From Rhizobiaceae bacterium (lineage in GTDB: Bacteria; Pseudomonadota; Alphaproteobacteria; Rhizobiales; Rhizobiaceae), in the NCBI GenBank assembly GCA_028865845.1, contig JAGWJK010000227.1:1-6909 (forward strand): 6,909 bases of DNA, given 5' to 3'. Each line of letters starts with the position of its first letter. Positions within the stretch are counted from its first letter, which is position 1. A model generated the notes under the pieces. That model worked only from the letters and a program-made list of their open reading frames with translations. It did no database searches and was not told where the DNA came from. The position numbers and the translations under genes are program-made. This document shows positions 6,904 to 6,909 of this stretch, piece by piece.

Positions 6904-6909
6904 AGGCTT

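Overview
The window looks like ordinary chromosomal DNA from a Rhizobiaceae alphaproteobacterium (Rhizobium/Sinorhizobium type). The reasons are high GC with strong third-position GC bias, an RpoH2-type sigma-32 factor, a promoter of the form CTTGNC-N17-CTANAT, and the divergence of the thiamine transporter from its enterobacterial counterparts. The species assignment is inference from these features; no database was searched.

Layout from left to right. Bases 1-495 hold the 3' end of a DHA2-type MFS exporter gene, followed by a GC-rich hairpin (506-532). Next is a promoter (543-571) and a textbook TPP riboswitch (582-681), then the thiamine ABC transporter operon on the plus strand: thiB (periplasmic binding protein, 743-1771), thiP (fused double permease, 1778-3418) and thiQ (ATPase, 3393-4139). 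The genes are tightly packed: 6 nt separate thiB from thiP, and thiP overlaps thiQ. A 193-bp gap leads to a plus-strand M48 metallopeptidase lipoprotein gene (to 5922) with a C-terminal LysM-like segment. A short convergent intergenic region with two perfect hairpins (5948-5967 and 6012-6033) separates it from a minus-strand heat-shock sigma factor gene of the RpoH2 type (6903 to 6040), whose start lies only 6 nt from the window edge.

How the parts work together. ThiB captures thiamine (and probably its phosphate esters) in the periplasm, ThiP carries it across the inner membrane, and ThiQ hydrolyses ATP. The product pathway ends in TPP, which should bind the leader aptamer and shut the operon down. 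The leader downstream of the aptamer can fold into a hairpin that covers the thiB Shine-Dalgarno sequence, with a competing pairing to the 3' strand of aptamer helix P4, so control is most likely at translation initiation. The M48 lipoprotein and RpoH2 are both plausibly connected with protein quality control or stress, but the window shows no direct link between them.

I found no undescribed multi-gene system. The points that deserve a second look are the riboswitch expression platform, the in-frame thiB stop/thiP start arrangement, the uncertain start and leader of the M48 gene, and the two-hairpin convergent terminator region.
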